From Thermodesulfitimonas autotrophica (GTDB lineage Bacteria; Bacillota; Desulfotomaculia; Desulfotomaculales; Ammonificaceae): a stretch of DNA of 64,000 nt. The translations under genes and the position numbers were made by a program. A model generated the notes under the pieces. That model did no database searches. It was not told where the DNA came from and was given only the letters and a program-made list of their open reading frames with translations. The stretch spans positions 70,460-134,459 of the forward strand of contig NZ_RKRE01000001.1 in NCBI RefSeq assembly GCF_003815015.1. Direction: 5' to 3'. Each line of letters begins with the position of its first letter. The stretch's first letter is position 1. Below, in pieces: positions 17,349 through 26,755 of this stretch.

Positions 17349-18227
17349 TTGGTCTTGCGGTTCTTTCGGGGGCCTGCGGGCTGGGAAGCGCATCCTTACC
17401 CGCTTTCCCGGGCAACCCGGCTACTGACCCACGGTTCCGGGTATGCGGGGAAGAGCGGGCGGGCGACAGTTGCGCCGGGGGGACAGAGGGCGCAACACGG
17501 TACAGAAAGCGTGGGTGACCCGCCGGAGCTGCGCGCGGCCGCCGGGGGGGAGGCTGTGCTCCGGCCTCTGGCGACAGAGGGCGGAAGGGAGGAAGGAGCC
17601 GGCAGCGAGAAAAAGCGGGAGTTTGCGGAATTTCTGGCCTTCCTGGTGCTGCTCAAGCTTATCACCACGCTAGGGCGCGAGGGGCAGTCGGGGCCGCCTG
17701 GGCCCCAGGGGCCGCCGGGACCAAAAGGCGATCCGGGCCCCCCCGGGAAAGCGGTTCAGGTTTGTCATGCAGCGGCTTACCGGTTAAGGGGTGAACGGTT
17801 GGCAAACGGAGATTTTGAAGAGTGGGAGGATGGGCGGCCGCTTTTTTGGGAGGGCAGGAATTTCCTCCGGTGGGAGGAGGCTGGCACGGGGCGCTGCGCG
17901 GTTCGCCTGGGTGCTGCACCGGCGGCGGACGCGACCATCTACCAGGATGTGCCGATCATCCCCGGTTGTTGTTTCGACTTCCGCTTCTTGCTCCGCTTGC
18001 CCGAATCCTCCGGGCAGGTTCGGGCGGCGGTCGAATGGCTTGGCCCGGGCCGGGAGGTGATCGGAACCGGGACCCGGCTTGTTTTCGCGCGGCCCAGAAG
18101 TGACTACGGTTCGTACAGCCGCCTCACCGACTGTGCACCACCGGGGGCGGCGTGGGCGAGGGTTATATTTGTGAAGGAAGGCAGTGGAGTCGCGGACATC
18201 GACGGCGTTTCGCTGGTAGGACATTGA
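17349..18227 (+). CDS. Collagen-like protein with C-terminal carbohydrate-binding-like domain
   Basis: Probable spore-surface (exosporium-like) protein. It has an unstructured N-terminal 85 residues and a short amphipathic or hydrophobic stretch (EFAEFLAFLVLLKLITTL, about 91-108). Nine Gly-X-Y triplets rich in proline follow (about 109-135). A C-terminal domain of about 140 residues, starting LANGDFEEWEDGRPLFWEG, resembles galactose-binding-type carbohydrate modules. There is no signal peptide, as is usual for proteins assembled in the mother cell. The start is TTG behind GGGGGGGA. It lies directly ahead of SPOCS-domain genes. Function is inference. Confidence 0.65.
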   Translation: MVLRFFRGPAGWEAHPYPLSRATRLLTHGSGYAGKSGRATVAPGGQRAQHGTESVGDPPELRAAAGGEAVLRPLATEGGREEGAGSEKKREFAEFLAFLVLLKLITTLGREGQSGPPGPQGPPGPKGDPGPPGKAVQVCHAAAYRLRGERLANGDFEEWEDGRPLFWEGRNFLRWEEAGTGRCAVRLGAAPAADATIYQDVPIIPGCCFDFRFLLRLPESSGQVRAAVEWLGPGREVIGTGTRLVFARPRSDYGSYSRLTDCAPPGAAWARVIFVKEGSGVADIDGVSLVGH

Positions 18228-18258
18228 GGGCGCAAAAACTTGTGAGGGGGAGAGGATA

Positions 18259-18726
18259 ATGGCGCTGATCAAAACGGAAGTGGTGGTTGGTGAGGCAACG
18301 ACGCAGGTGCTGGTGATCAAAGACGCGATACGGTTTGACCCGCCACTTTACAAGGTGATCCAAGAGGACCTTACGGCCGAGGTCAGCGACTGCCTGGTCT
18401 GCACGGATAAGGTGATCTTTAACGGCAGGCTGGTCAAAAACATCATTTACAAGGCCGGGCAGCCCGATACGAAGACGCCCGGCGAGGTCCGCTGGGTGGA
18501 GGTAGAGGTGCCGTTTGCCGGGTTTGTTGACGTGCCAGGTGCGCAGGTGGGCGACGGGTGCCAGATCGAGTTTGCCGGCACTAAAGACTGTAATTTTCTG
18601 CTGCCGACAAGAACCATTCCCTGCGGTGCGGTTGAACTCGTGGAGGAAGCGATGCAGAAGACCATCGTGGACATCACCGTAAAGGTCGTGCGCACCGAAC
18701 AGATCGAGGTTGCGGTAAGCGCCTGA
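18259..18726 (+). CDS. SPOCS (DUF3794) domain protein, copy 1
   Basis: Single SPOCS domain of 155 residues. The domain is known from spore morphogenesis proteins such as SipL, where it binds SpoIVA. It shares KTEVVVGEATTQVLV, a central CLVCTDKVIFNGRLVKNIIYK and PFAGFVDVPGA with the next two genes. The CxxC in the centre is conserved in all three copies. No signal peptide or membrane segment, so a mother-cell cytoplasmic location on the forespore surface fits. RBS GAGGGGGAGAGG precedes the ATG. Confidence 0.8.
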   Translation: MALIKTEVVVGEATTQVLVIKDAIRFDPPLYKVIQEDLTAEVSDCLVCTDKVIFNGRLVKNIIYKAGQPDTKTPGEVRWVEVEVPFAGFVDVPGAQVGDGCQIEFAGTKDCNFLLPTRTIPCGAVELVEEAMQKTIVDITVKVVRTEQIEVAVSA

Positions 18727-18750
18727 CGTTAAACCAAGGAGGGCGTGAGC

Positions 18751-19191
18751 GTGCGCATCAAGACCGAAGTGGTGGTGGGCGAGGCCAGAACCCAGCTTCT
18801 CATCGTGAGTGATCCGGTAACGTTTCACACACCTGTTTACAGCCTTCTCGATGAGGTTGTCGAGGTGAGCATCGACCACTGCCTTGTCTGCACCGACAAG
18901 GTGCTGTTTAACGGGACACTCACCAAAAACCTGATTTACAAAGAGCGACCGCATCCCGCCACCGGTGAGGGGAGGATTCTTTACCACGAGATGAAGTTGC
19001 CCTTCAGCGGTTTCGTGGCGCTTCCTGGCGCCAAACCGGGCGACAACTGCCAGGTTGAGTCTGCCGGGGTTGGGGATGGCAACTTCCTGGTTCCCCTGAT
19101 GGCGGACGCAGCGGGGATCAGGATTGCTGTGGAGAAGGTGATCGTCGAGGTGAAACTGAAGGTAACCCGCGTCGAACAGGTTGCGGTATAG
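18751..19191 (+). CDS. SPOCS (DUF3794) domain protein, copy 2
   Basis: Paralogue of the preceding gene, starting 24 bases after it. The same landmarks recur: RIKTEVVVGEARTQLLI, CLVCTDKVLFNGTLTKNLIYK and PFSGFVALPGA. I take the GTG at 18751 because AAGGAGGG lies seven bases upstream; a GTG two codons earlier overlaps the ribosome site. It is about 146 residues. Divergence from copy 1 indicates an old duplication rather than a recent one. Confidence 0.8.
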   Translation: MRIKTEVVVGEARTQLLIVSDPVTFHTPVYSLLDEVVEVSIDHCLVCTDKVLFNGTLTKNLIYKERPHPATGEGRILYHEMKLPFSGFVALPGAKPGDNCQVESAGVGDGNFLVPLMADAAGIRIAVEKVIVEVKLKVTRVEQVAV

Positions 19192-19341
19192 TCCTGTCGG
19201 GTTGCGACGCCACCACGTCACGGGCCGGCGGTTGGTGCTCGGTAAAAAGGGCGTGGCCGGGGTGATAGCGACGGTGTAAGCTACCGAGCTGTTGAGCGGC
19301 AGAGAATCGGCTATAATTCTTGAGGTGAGGGAGGTAGACTC

Positions 19342-19836
19342 ATGCTCATCAAGGCCGATGTGGTGGTGGGCGAAGGGACCACCCAGGTGCTCGTAGTGAG
19401 CGACAGGATTAAATTCTGCACGCCGGTTTTCAAGGTGGTGGAGGAGCGGACCGACGTCAAGATCACCGGCTGTCATGTCTGCACCGATAAGGTGGTCTTC
19501 AACGGGGAATTACAGAAAAACATCATCTACAAAGAGCCCCCGAACGAGTGTGGTTGCCGGGAGGGCCACCTGATTTACCATGAACTGGTACTGCCCTTTG
19601 CCGGGTTTGTGGAAATCCCGGGGGCACAGCCGGGGGATATCTGCCAGGTCGAGGCGGCCGGGGTAAAGGACGGCTGCAACTTCTTCATCCCGCTCGAAAG
19701 TGACGCTGAGGGCTGCGTTGTGGCGGCGAAACAGAAGACGGTTGTGGAAGTGACCCTCAAGGTTCTGCGCCCGGAGCAGATCGATGTGGCCGTTGTCGCG
19801 CCGGTTGTCGATCCCTGTGCTACCCGAGAGTATTGA
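19342..19836 (+). CDS. SPOCS (DUF3794) domain protein, copy 3
   Basis: Third tandem paralogue, with LIKADVVVGEGTTQVLVV, CHVCTDKVVFNGELQKNIIYK and PFAGFVEIPGAQPGD. It has an extra Cys-containing insert (ECGCREGH) and further cysteines later, giving a Cys-rich protein that could cross-link. A 150-base gap separates it from copy 2; that gap holds a TATAAT (19309-19314) with only a weak -35, so a separate promoter is possible. It is 164 residues. Confidence 0.8.
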   Translation: MLIKADVVVGEGTTQVLVVSDRIKFCTPVFKVVEERTDVKITGCHVCTDKVVFNGELQKNIIYKEPPNECGCREGHLIYHELVLPFAGFVEIPGAQPGDICQVEAAGVKDGCNFFIPLESDAEGCVVAAKQKTVVEVTLKVLRPEQIDVAVVAPVVDPCATREY

Positions 19837-19870
19837 GGACGTGGGGTAAGGCGGCGCGGCGGAGGGGGCA

Positions 19871-19890
19871 GGAGCGCCGCAGGGCGCTCC
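19871..19890 (+). other. Perfect intergenic hairpin
   Basis: An 8-bp perfect stem (GGAGCGCC/GGCGCTCC) on a GCAG loop, extendable outward through GAGGG/CCCTC. It lies between SPOCS copy 3 and the next gene without a U-run. It may stabilise or partially terminate the upstream message. Confidence 0.45.
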
Positions 19891-19921
19891 CGCCCTCGTT
19901 GGTAACGTGGAGGTGAAAGCG

Positions 19922-20563
19922 GTGACGGGAACTGCCGGCAACTGCCGGTTGACGGCAGAAGTAACGTTCGATTTGCCGCCGGGAGGAGCGGTAATCGCCT
20001 GCCACCCAGGGCGGGTGGAACTGGAAGGGGTTGTCCGCCGTCCGGGCGAAGTCGTCGTCTTCGGGCTGGCGGAACTCCTCGTCCTTTACAGCGTTGCGGG
20101 GGTCGATGGCGAACCCGCCTACCGGGTGAAGTGCGTGCCGCGTCTGCTGCGCGGTGTGGTGCCGGCTGCGGCGGACGGAGAATGCGGTGACACCGTTGCG
20201 CTGGCGGTGACCGGTGTAGTGACCGATGTCACCAGCGAGGGACAGAGTTGGCTGGTGAGCGCGTGTTTCGACGTGGCGGTCGAGCTGCCGGCTTCTCCCG
20301 CAAGCGTGGCTACGGAGCGGGAAAAGGAGGATCTCGTAATCAGGCCTTTTGCGGCGGCTGGGGCTGAGGGCGCCGGCGGCAGCGAGGCGGATGCGCTGGA
20401 GGCGGCAGAGGCTGTGCGGCCGGAAAGCGGCGTGCTGCCGGATGAAACACGGATAGTAGAAGAGCTGAAAGAGTTTGAAGCGTACCTTGGAAAACTGCCA
20501 AAAGGGCGAATGGTTATTTCCATCAACGGCATCAATTATATAATCGAGAGTGCACGCGACTGA
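19922..20563 (+). CDS. SPOCS-cluster protein of unknown function
   Basis: A 213-residue protein not clearly assigned to a family. The first 130 residues are rich in beta-type alternation (LTAEVTFDLPPGGAVIAC, VVVFGLAELLVLYSVAG) and may be a distant relative of the preceding SPOCS proteins. A low-complexity alanine- and glutamate-rich linker follows, then an amphipathic tail ending in VISINGINYIIESA. I choose the GTG at 19922, six bases after GGAGGTG; a GTG at 19907 is also in frame. Co-location suggests a spore-envelope role. Confidence 0.5.
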   Translation: MTGTAGNCRLTAEVTFDLPPGGAVIACHPGRVELEGVVRRPGEVVVFGLAELLVLYSVAGVDGEPAYRVKCVPRLLRGVVPAAADGECGDTVALAVTGVVTDVTSEGQSWLVSACFDVAVELPASPASVATEREKEDLVIRPFAAAGAEGAGGSEADALEAAEAVRPESGVLPDETRIVEELKEFEAYLGKLPKGRMVISINGINYIIESARD

Positions 20564-20606
20564 TAACCAGACGGAAATTATCGAAAGTGGTTTTTTTACT
20601 TGAATT

Positions 20607-20650
20607 AAAGCTCAAACCAATCTAAAATTGGTTACGGGCTTTTTATTTTG
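20607..20650 (+). terminator. Terminator after the SPOCS cluster
   Basis: AACCAAT/ATTGGTT around a five-base loop, extended by AAAGC/GGCTTT, then TTTTTATTTT. A good intrinsic terminator separating the spore locus from yicC. Confidence 0.75.
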
Positions 20651-20719
20651 CAGGGATTTTCTGCTTTGGGCAGAAAAATAACCTCAAGCGGGATGAGGAT
20701 CAAAGGGGGTGGGAGAAGG

Positions 20720-21589
20720 TTGCGAAGCATGACCGGCTACGGCCGCGGTGAAGCAGTTGGTGCGGACGGTAAAGTCACGGTGGAAATAAAGACGCTCAAT
20801 CACCGCTACTGCGATGTGGTGATCCGGTTACCGCGGGCCTACATCTTTTTCGAGGATGCGTTGCGGCGTCTGGTGCGGGAGGAAGTTGTCCGGGGCCGGG
20901 TTGACGTTTACGTGGAGATCGAAGAGCGGGGCAGTAAAAATATAGCAGTAAGCGTTGACAAGGAGCTGGCCATCGCTTATTATAAGGCGATGGAGGATTT
21001 GCGGGTTTGTTTGGGGCTTACAGGGACGGCCCATTTGCAGGATATCGTTCTCCAACCAGGCGTTTTAAAGGTTAACGAAATCCCGGTTGACGTCAGCAGA
21101 ATGTGGCCTTTAATCGAGGGGGCGGCGCGGGAAGCGCTTGGGCGGCTTTGCGCGGCCAGAGAAGCGGAGGGCCGCGTCTTGGCTGAAGACATTCGCCGGC
21201 GTCTGGAACATCTGGCCTCAATTTGCGGGCTGATTGAAGGACAAGCACCAGAAGTGGCACGCTCTTACCGGGAAAGACTGGCGGAGCGGCTCAAGGATTT
21301 CGCCGCCGTGCTCGGGCCGGAACGGTTGGCAGCGGAGGCGGCGCTTCTGGCCGAGCGGGCGGACATCAGCGAGGAAGTAGTGCGGATCAAAAGCCACATT
21401 GCGCGGGCTAGGGAAACGCTAACTGCGGGTGAACCGGCGGGCCGGCAGCTCGATTTCTTGCTGCAGGAAATCTTCCGGGAACTCAACACCATTGGCGCCA
21501 AAGCTCAGAATCTGAGTATCAGCCAGTTTGTCATTGAAGCGAAGAGCGAAGTCGAAAAGATGCGGGAGCAGGTTCAGAATTTAGAGTAA
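20720..21589 (+). CDS. yicC: YicC/YloC-family endoribonuclease
   Basis: Recognisable from the start RSMTGYGRGEA and from KTLNHRYCDVVIRLPR (about 25-40), plus the C-terminal QEIFRELNTIGAKAQ and SQFVIEAKSEVEKMREQVQNLE. The family is an RNase implicated in small-RNA decay in E. coli. It is 289 residues. I place the start at the TTG at 20720, giving MRSMTGYG as in homologues; the open frame extends 24 codons upstream into the terminator region, which is unlikely to be coding. It opens the yicC-remA-gmk-rpoZ-coaBC-priA block. Confidence 0.92.
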   Translation: MRSMTGYGRGEAVGADGKVTVEIKTLNHRYCDVVIRLPRAYIFFEDALRRLVREEVVRGRVDVYVEIEERGSKNIAVSVDKELAIAYYKAMEDLRVCLGLTGTAHLQDIVLQPGVLKVNEIPVDVSRMWPLIEGAAREALGRLCAAREAEGRVLAEDIRRRLEHLASICGLIEGQAPEVARSYRERLAERLKDFAAVLGPERLAAEAALLAERADISEEVVRIKSHIARARETLTAGEPAGRQLDFLLQEIFRELNTIGAKAQNLSISQFVIEAKSEVEKMREQVQNLE

Positions 21590-21661
21590 GCCTTCCTTAG
21601 GAATATCTGGCCACAGGTTTAACCCTTTGAATCACTTGAGAATGCTGAGGAGGGGAGTTTC

Positions 21662-21931
21662 TTGGATATCAAGCTTATTAACATCGGCTTCGGGAATATC
21701 GTTTCGGCGAACAGGATTATCGCCATTGTGAGTCCCGAATCGGCGCCGATCAAGCGGATCATTACGGAAGCTCGCGATCGCGGAATGTTGGTCGATGCCA
21801 CGTACGGCCGGCGGACGCGGGCAGTCATCATCATGGATTCGGACCACGTTATCCTTTCCGCCGTGCAGCCTGAGACGGTGGCGCACCGGCTTACGCCGAA
21901 GGGCGCGGGTGTGGAGGAGCAGAAGGATTGA
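21662..21931 (+). CDS. remA: RemA-like regulator (DUF370)
   Basis: An 89-residue protein with the family core [29 protein letters not shown] and [23 protein letters not shown]. In B. subtilis RemA is a DNA-binding activator of matrix and osmoprotection genes. The start is TTG behind GGAGGGG. Its stop overlaps the gmk start. Location between yicC and gmk is conserved in Firmicutes. Confidence 0.93.
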   Translation: MDIKLINIGFGNIVSANRIIAIVSPESAPIKRIITEARDRGMLVDATYGRRTRAVIIMDSDHVILSAVQPETVAHRLTPKGAGVEEQKD

Positions 21932-22518
21932 GCGCGGGGCTCCTCCTGGTGCTTTCCGGTCCTTCGGGAGTGGGGAAAGGGACTATCTGCCGTAGGCTGA
22001 TCGAGCGTGACCCAACGCTTTATCTCTCCATTTCTATGACCACGCGCCCACCGCGTATTGGGGAAAAGGAGGGGAAAGATTATTTTTTTGTTTCGGAAGA
22101 GCGCTTTCTGCAGTTGATTGCGCAGGACGAGTTGTTAGAGTGGGCGCGCGTTTACTCGTACTATTACGGGACACCGCTCGGACCGGTAGTAGAGGCGCGG
22201 ACCGCGGGCAGAGACGTGGTCCTCGAAATCGATGTTCAAGGGGGCTTCAAGGTCCGGGAGAAAGTTCCCGACAGCATTTTGATCTTCATTCTCCCGCCGT
22301 CGCTTGAGGAGCTGCGGGCGAGGTTGACGCAGAGGGGAACCGAGAGTGGCGCGGCGGTTGAAGAGAGACTGCGCTGGGCGCAGAAGGAACTTTCTTTTTA
22401 CCGCAACTACGATTACGCCATCGTCAACGAGCGCGTAGAGGATGTGGTGGGCAAAATAAACGCCATTAGGACGGCGGAAAAGTGCCGGCCGCGCTACCTA
22501 AATCTTGATTTCGCGTAA
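21928..22518 (+). CDS. gmk: Guanylate kinase
   Basis: Phosphorylates GMP to GDP. P-loop [14 protein letters not shown] lies near residues 10-23. The GMP-binding region is [25 protein letters not shown], then [17 protein letters not shown], with [13 protein letters not shown] next. It is 196 residues, standard. It starts at a TTG overlapping the remA stop by four bases, implying coupled translation. Confidence 0.96.
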   Translation: MSAGLLLVLSGPSGVGKGTICRRLIERDPTLYLSISMTTRPPRIGEKEGKDYFFVSEERFLQLIAQDELLEWARVYSYYYGTPLGPVVEARTAGRDVVLEIDVQGGFKVREKVPDSILIFILPPSLEELRARLTQRGTESGAAVEERLRWAQKELSFYRNYDYAIVNERVEDVVGKINAIRTAEKCRPRYLNLDFA

Positions 22519-22547
22519 GGGATGAAGGGGGATCAGGATAAAAAAGT

Positions 22548-22760
22548 ATGCCGATGAACGAACCGCCGCTCGACGACCTGCTCAAGGTTTCCAAGAATCG
22601 TTACGTACTAGCGATTGTTGCGGCCAAGCAGGCCCGCTACGTGACGGACAAGATCAATGCAGGGCTCTTGGATGACGGAATCAAACCGGTTTCGCAAGGG
22701 TTGCGGGATATCGCGGCGGGCAGGGTGAAGTTCATCCTGCCGAAGAAGGGTGTCAAGTAG
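22548..22760 (+). CDS. rpoZ: RNA polymerase omega subunit
   Basis: A 70-residue subunit that helps assemble RNA polymerase. The NRYVLAIVAAKQARYV helix and the ending GLRDIAAGRVKFILP are typical. It follows gmk by 29 bases, as in most Firmicutes. Confidence 0.93.
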   Translation: MPMNEPPLDDLLKVSKNRYVLAIVAAKQARYVTDKINAGLLDDGIKPVSQGLRDIAAGRVKFILPKKGVK

Positions 22761-22788
22761 TTCTGTCTGCGGGTGCCGGTAAAGGTCA

Positions 22789-24000
22789 ATGGTCAAGCTG
22801 CTTGAGGGAAAAAGAATTACCATCGGCGTAACGGGGGGTATCGGGGCTTACAAGGCGGCCGAACTTATTTCCCGCCTGCGGGACGAGGGCGCTGTGGTGC
22901 GGGTGGTGATGACCCGCGCGGCGCAGGAGTTCATCCGCCCGCTCACCCTGCAGGTCCTATCCGGTGGTGCGGTTTATACCGGGCTCTTTGAAGGTGCGGA
23001 TCCCTTGCCGCACATCACGCTGGCCCGGGAAAGCGACCTGCTGGTTGTCTACCCCGCGACGGCCCATTTTGTTGGCCAGGCGGCGTGGGGGTTAGCGTCC
23101 GACCTGCTGACCACCCTCCTCTTGGCCTTCGAGGGCCCGGTGGTCCTCTGCCCGGCAATGAACGCCCGGATGTACACAAGTCCTCCGGTTCAAGAGAATC
23201 TCCGCCGGCTCGCGGCGCGAGGTTATGTGATCGTGCCCCCGGAAACCGGGCGCCTGGCTTGCGGCGAAACCGGACCGGGGCGCCTGCCGCCGCCAGATAC
23301 GGCGGTGGAGTTCATCCGGGGGGCCCTGGTGCAGAAAGATATGGCGGGTCTGGGGGTCCTGGTGACCGCCGGACCGACCCGGGAAGCCCTGGACCCGGTG
23401 CGCTATCTGACGAACCGGAGTTCCGGGAAAATGGGTTACGCGGTGGCACGGGCAGCCCGGGACCGGGGTGCCCGTGTAACTTTGATCAGTGGCCCGACGG
23501 CGCTTCCCCCGCCTCCGGGCATCTCCTTCAAGGCGGTGGAAACGGCCCTGGAAATGCGGGAAGCGGTCTTAGAAGCTTTCGGTGCGGCCGACGTAGTAGT
23601 TATGGCGGCGGCGGTAAGTGACTACCGGCCCGCCACTGTCTCCCGCGAAAAGATAAAAAAGGGCACCGTACCCGTGACGCTGGATCTCGTTCCGAACCCC
23701 GACATTATAGAAGAGCTTGGCAGGATCAAGGGGAACCGGCTCCTGGTCGGTTTTGCTGCCGAAACGGGGGACCTAGTGGCGCACGCGCAGGCGAAGGCGT
23801 TAAAAAAGAACCTCGACCTCGTGGTCGCGAACGACGTGCGGCAGGAAGGGGCGGGATTTGCGGTCGATACGAACGTGGTGAGTCTTGTTTTCCGTGACGG
23901 GCAGTTCCTCGAGCTGCCGAAAATGGAGAAGTACGCTGTGGCCCACCGCATCCTGGATGCCGTTTTGGAGTTGCGGGAGGATAGGGTGGAACGTGGATGA
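22789..24000 (+). CDS. coaBC: Phosphopantothenoylcysteine decarboxylase/synthetase
   Basis: Bifunctional coenzyme A enzyme of 403 residues. The N-terminal flavin decarboxylase (CoaC, about 1-180) has GVTGGIGAYKAAELI, PHITLARESDLLVV and the substrate clamp PAMNARMY. The C-terminal CTP-dependent synthetase (CoaB) begins near VTAGPTREALDPVRYLTNRSSGKMG and includes AAAVSDYRP and the KIKK lysines. The ATG gives a normal N-terminus. Its last codons overlap the priA start. Confidence 0.95.
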   Translation: MVKLLEGKRITIGVTGGIGAYKAAELISRLRDEGAVVRVVMTRAAQEFIRPLTLQVLSGGAVYTGLFEGADPLPHITLARESDLLVVYPATAHFVGQAAWGLASDLLTTLLLAFEGPVVLCPAMNARMYTSPPVQENLRRLAARGYVIVPPETGRLACGETGPGRLPPPDTAVEFIRGALVQKDMAGLGVLVTAGPTREALDPVRYLTNRSSGKMGYAVARAARDRGARVTLISGPTALPPPPGISFKAVETALEMREAVLEAFGAADVVVMAAAVSDYRPATVSREKIKKGTVPVTLDLVPNPDIIEELGRIKGNRLLVGFAAETGDLVAHAQAKALKKNLDLVVANDVRQEGAGFAVDTNVVSLVFRDGQFLELPKMEKYAVAHRILDAVLELREDRVERG

Positions 24001-26206
24001 ACGGAAATACGCGCAGGTCGTGGTTGAACGACCGGTGCGCAACGGAGGGGTGTTCACTTACGCCGTTCCGCCCGCCCTGGTAGAGACAGTGGTTCCCGGC
24101 GTACGGGTGGCGGTTCCTTTAGGAGCGCAGGTCGTTACCGGATTCGTGCTGGACGTGAGCGCTGATTGCCCGCCGGGGATCAAAACCCGGGAAATTATCA
24201 GGGTGCTGGAGGGCAAACCAATTCCTGCTGCCCTGCTCACCCTCGCCGGGTGGCTTTCCTCCCGGTACCTCTGTACCCTGTTAGACGCGCTGGCGGCGGT
24301 GAGCGGGCCGGCGCCGAAGGGCGGCCGGCGGCGGGAAACGGAGTGGCTCTGGCCCCGCGGCGACGCCGGCGAGATCCTTGCAGCGATAGAAGAGCTGAAG
24401 GCGCCCGCTCAGGCGCGGGCGCTCAGTGTCTTGGCGGCTCAGCCGGGGATGACGCGGCAGGCCTTGATGCGCGAGGCGGGTGTCAGTGCCAGTGTGGTAG
24501 CGGCCCTGATCAGAAAGGGCCTGGTAATCAGCGAAAAGGTAAGCCGCCGCCGGGAACCTTACGAGGATGTGGCGCTTGATCCTACGCCCCCGCCGCTCCT
24601 GACGCCGGAGCAGGAGGGCGCGTTTAGTGAAATAGACAAGGCGATTGCGGCGGGGCGGCCGGAAATTTTTTTTCTCCACGGGGTGACCGGAAGCGGTAAA
24701 ACGGAGGTTTACCTGCGCGCTGTGGCGGCAGCTTTAAGTGCTGGGCGGCAGGCGATTGTTCTCGTCCCGGAAATTGCCCTGGCGCACCAGATGGTGCTTC
24801 AGTTTAAAGCGCGCTTTGGCAATCAGGTAGCGGTAACCCATAGCGCCCTGGTTCCGGCGGAGCGGCACGACGCGTGGGAACGGGTGCGTGCGGGCGAGGC
24901 GGGCGTGGTGCTCGGCGCGCGCTCGGCGGTTTTCGCGCCGACGGCGCGGCTCGGGCTGATCGTGGTAGACGAAGAGCACGAGCCCGCTTATAAACAGGAA
25001 CAATCGCCCCGCTACCACGCCCGGGAGGTGGCGCTGGCCCGTGCCAGGCTGGAAGGGGCGGTGGCGGTGCTCGGCAGTGCGACGCCAGCTCTCGAATCGG
25101 TCGCGCGCTGTCTCAGCGGGCGCTACCGGCAGTTGAGGCTGAGCAGCCGGGTTGACGGGCGCCCCATGCCGGCTGTGCGGGTTGTTGACCTGCGGGAAGA
25201 GTTCCGGGCAGGCACCGTTTCTCTCTTCAGCAACTTTCTTGTCGCGCGGGTACGGGAGAAAATAAGGCAGCGGGAACAGGTCCTCCTTTTCCTCAACCGG
25301 AAAGGGTTTGCGGCCTTCGTACTCTGCCAGGCGTGCGGGCACGTCATCCGCTGCCCCAACTGCGACATTGCGCTTAGCTACCACCGGCCGGATACTTTAT
25401 TCTGTCACTACTGCTATTACCGGGCCCGCTACCGGCCGCGCTGCCCCCGGTGCGGCGACGAGCGGCTCGGCTGGTTTGGCGCCGGGACGCAAAGGGTTGA
25501 GGAGGAGGCGCGGGCGCTTTTTCCGGAAGCCCGCATTGCCCGGATGGACGCAGAGACGACGGCCCGCCGCGGCAGTCACGCGGCGCTTCTCGACGCTTTT
25601 AAAAGGGGAGAGATCGACATCCTGATCGGGACGCAAATGATTGCGAAAGGGCTGGATGTGCCTGGGGTTACGCTTGTCGGTGTCCTTAATGCGGATACGA
25701 CCTTGCTGCTCCCCGATTTTCGGGCCGCCGAGCGGACCTTCCAGCTTCTTTACCAGGTAGCCGGACGTGCCGGGCGAGGGCCTCTGCCCGGCGAGGTGGT
25801 GATCCAGTCCCACTGTCCGGAGCATTACGCGGTCCGCTATAGCGCCCGGCAGGATTTTTTCTCCTTTGCGCGGCGGGAGCTTGCGTTGCGGCAGCGCTTC
25901 GGTTACCCGCCTTACGCCGCGCTGGTGCGGGTTGTCTTCAGCGGGGAGACGGAGGAAAAGGTGGTGCGGGAAGCGACGGCTTTTGGAGCGGCGGCACGGG
26001 AGATAGTGGGAGGGGAAGAGGTTCTGGGGCCAGCTCCGTGTCCTTTCGGCAAATTAAAGGGTTTTTACCGGTGGCATATTATTCTAAAAGGGAAGAGCGG
26101 ACGGGCGGTGCGTGACGCCTGCCGCGAGGTTTTAACGTCCTTTTTGTGCCGCCGTGGTTCGGGGGTCAGGCTAAGCGTGGATGTCGATCCGGTGAGCATC
26201 TTGTAG
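23993..26206 (+). CDS. priA: Primosomal protein N' (PriA helicase)
   Basis: Restarts stalled replication forks. An N-terminal 3'-DNA-binding domain is followed by helicase Walker [16 protein letters not shown], the DEAH-type box [13 protein letters not shown] and a zinc-binding insert with eight cysteines ([13 protein letters not shown] to CHYC and CPRCG). Motif VI lies in [10 protein letters not shown] select the GTG at 23993, which overlaps coaBC by eight bases and yields 737 residues; the longer frame reads through coaBC out of phase. Confidence 0.94.
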   Translation: MDERKYAQVVVERPVRNGGVFTYAVPPALVETVVPGVRVAVPLGAQVVTGFVLDVSADCPPGIKTREIIRVLEGKPIPAALLTLAGWLSSRYLCTLLDALAAVSGPAPKGGRRRETEWLWPRGDAGEILAAIEELKAPAQARALSVLAAQPGMTRQALMREAGVSASVVAALIRKGLVISEKVSRRREPYEDVALDPTPPPLLTPEQEGAFSEIDKAIAAGRPEIFFLHGVTGSGKTEVYLRAVAAALSAGRQAIVLVPEIALAHQMVLQFKARFGNQVAVTHSALVPAERHDAWERVRAGEAGVVLGARSAVFAPTARLGLIVVDEEHEPAYKQEQSPRYHAREVALARARLEGAVAVLGSATPALESVARCLSGRYRQLRLSSRVDGRPMPAVRVVDLREEFRAGTVSLFSNFLVARVREKIRQREQVLLFLNRKGFAAFVLCQACGHVIRCPNCDIALSYHRPDTLFCHYCYYRARYRPRCPRCGDERLGWFGAGTQRVEEEARALFPEARIARMDAETTARRGSHAALLDAFKRGEIDILIGTQMIAKGLDVPGVTLVGVLNADTTLLLPDFRAAERTFQLLYQVAGRAGRGPLPGEVVIQSHCPEHYAVRYSARQDFFSFARRELALRQRFGYPPYAALVRVVFSGETEEKVVREATAFGAAAREIVGGEEVLGPAPCPFGKLKGFYRWHIILKGKSGRAVRDACREVLTSFLCRRGSGVRLSVDVDPVSIL

Positions 26207-26238
26207 AATGTTTTCCTTGCAAAAGAGGGGAGTTTCGG

Positions 26239-26691
26239 ATGGCGGTCTTTAAAATCGTCGAGGTAGGCGACCCTGTTCTCCGGGAGAAAGCCCAGCCGGT
26301 TACGAAGATCACGCCGGCCCTATTGCGTTTGCTCGACGACATGACGGAAACGATGTATGCCTATCACGGCGTGGGGCTAGCGGCGCCCCAGGTTGGTGTT
26401 TCGAAGCGGGTCATCGTGGTCGACGCGGGGAAGGGGCTTTACCAGCTGATCAACCCGGAAATCATAGCCGTTGCAGGGTCGGAAACAGACCGGGAGGGCT
26501 GTCTCAGCATTCCGGGGGTCTGGGGCGAGGTGACGCGGGCTGCTGCGGTCACGGTCCGCGGGTTGAACCGCTCCGGAGAGACGGTCGAAGTTGAGGCTGA
26601 GGGTTTTTTTGCCCGTGCATTGCAGCACGAGATTGACCACCTGGACGGGATACTTTTCATTGACCGGGCGCTAAAGATCGTAAAGGGTTGA
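26239..26691 (+). CDS. def: Peptide deformylase
   Basis: Removes the formyl group from nascent proteins. All three metal and catalytic motifs are present: [18 protein letters not shown] (Cys ligand) and QHEIDHLDG (two His ligands and catalytic Glu). It is 150 residues. The ATG at 26239 gives the usual start; an upstream frame exists only inside priA. It sits next to fmt, the enzyme that adds the formyl group. Confidence 0.96.
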   Translation: MAVFKIVEVGDPVLREKAQPVTKITPALLRLLDDMTETMYAYHGVGLAAPQVGVSKRVIVVDAGKGLYQLINPEIIAVAGSETDREGCLSIPGVWGEVTRAAAVTVRGLNRSGETVEVEAEGFFARALQHEIDHLDGILFIDRALKIVKG

Positions 26692-26755
26692 AGCGACTTA
26701 AACGTGACCCTGTGTTGCGTGGGGTCAACCGGTAGGGAAACGGAGGCCGGGAGTT

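Noticed and set aside
16867-17393. Minus-strand open frames over 16.9-17.4 kb
   Set aside because: They run through a terminator and a structured element, overlap a certain gene and have no ribosome site.
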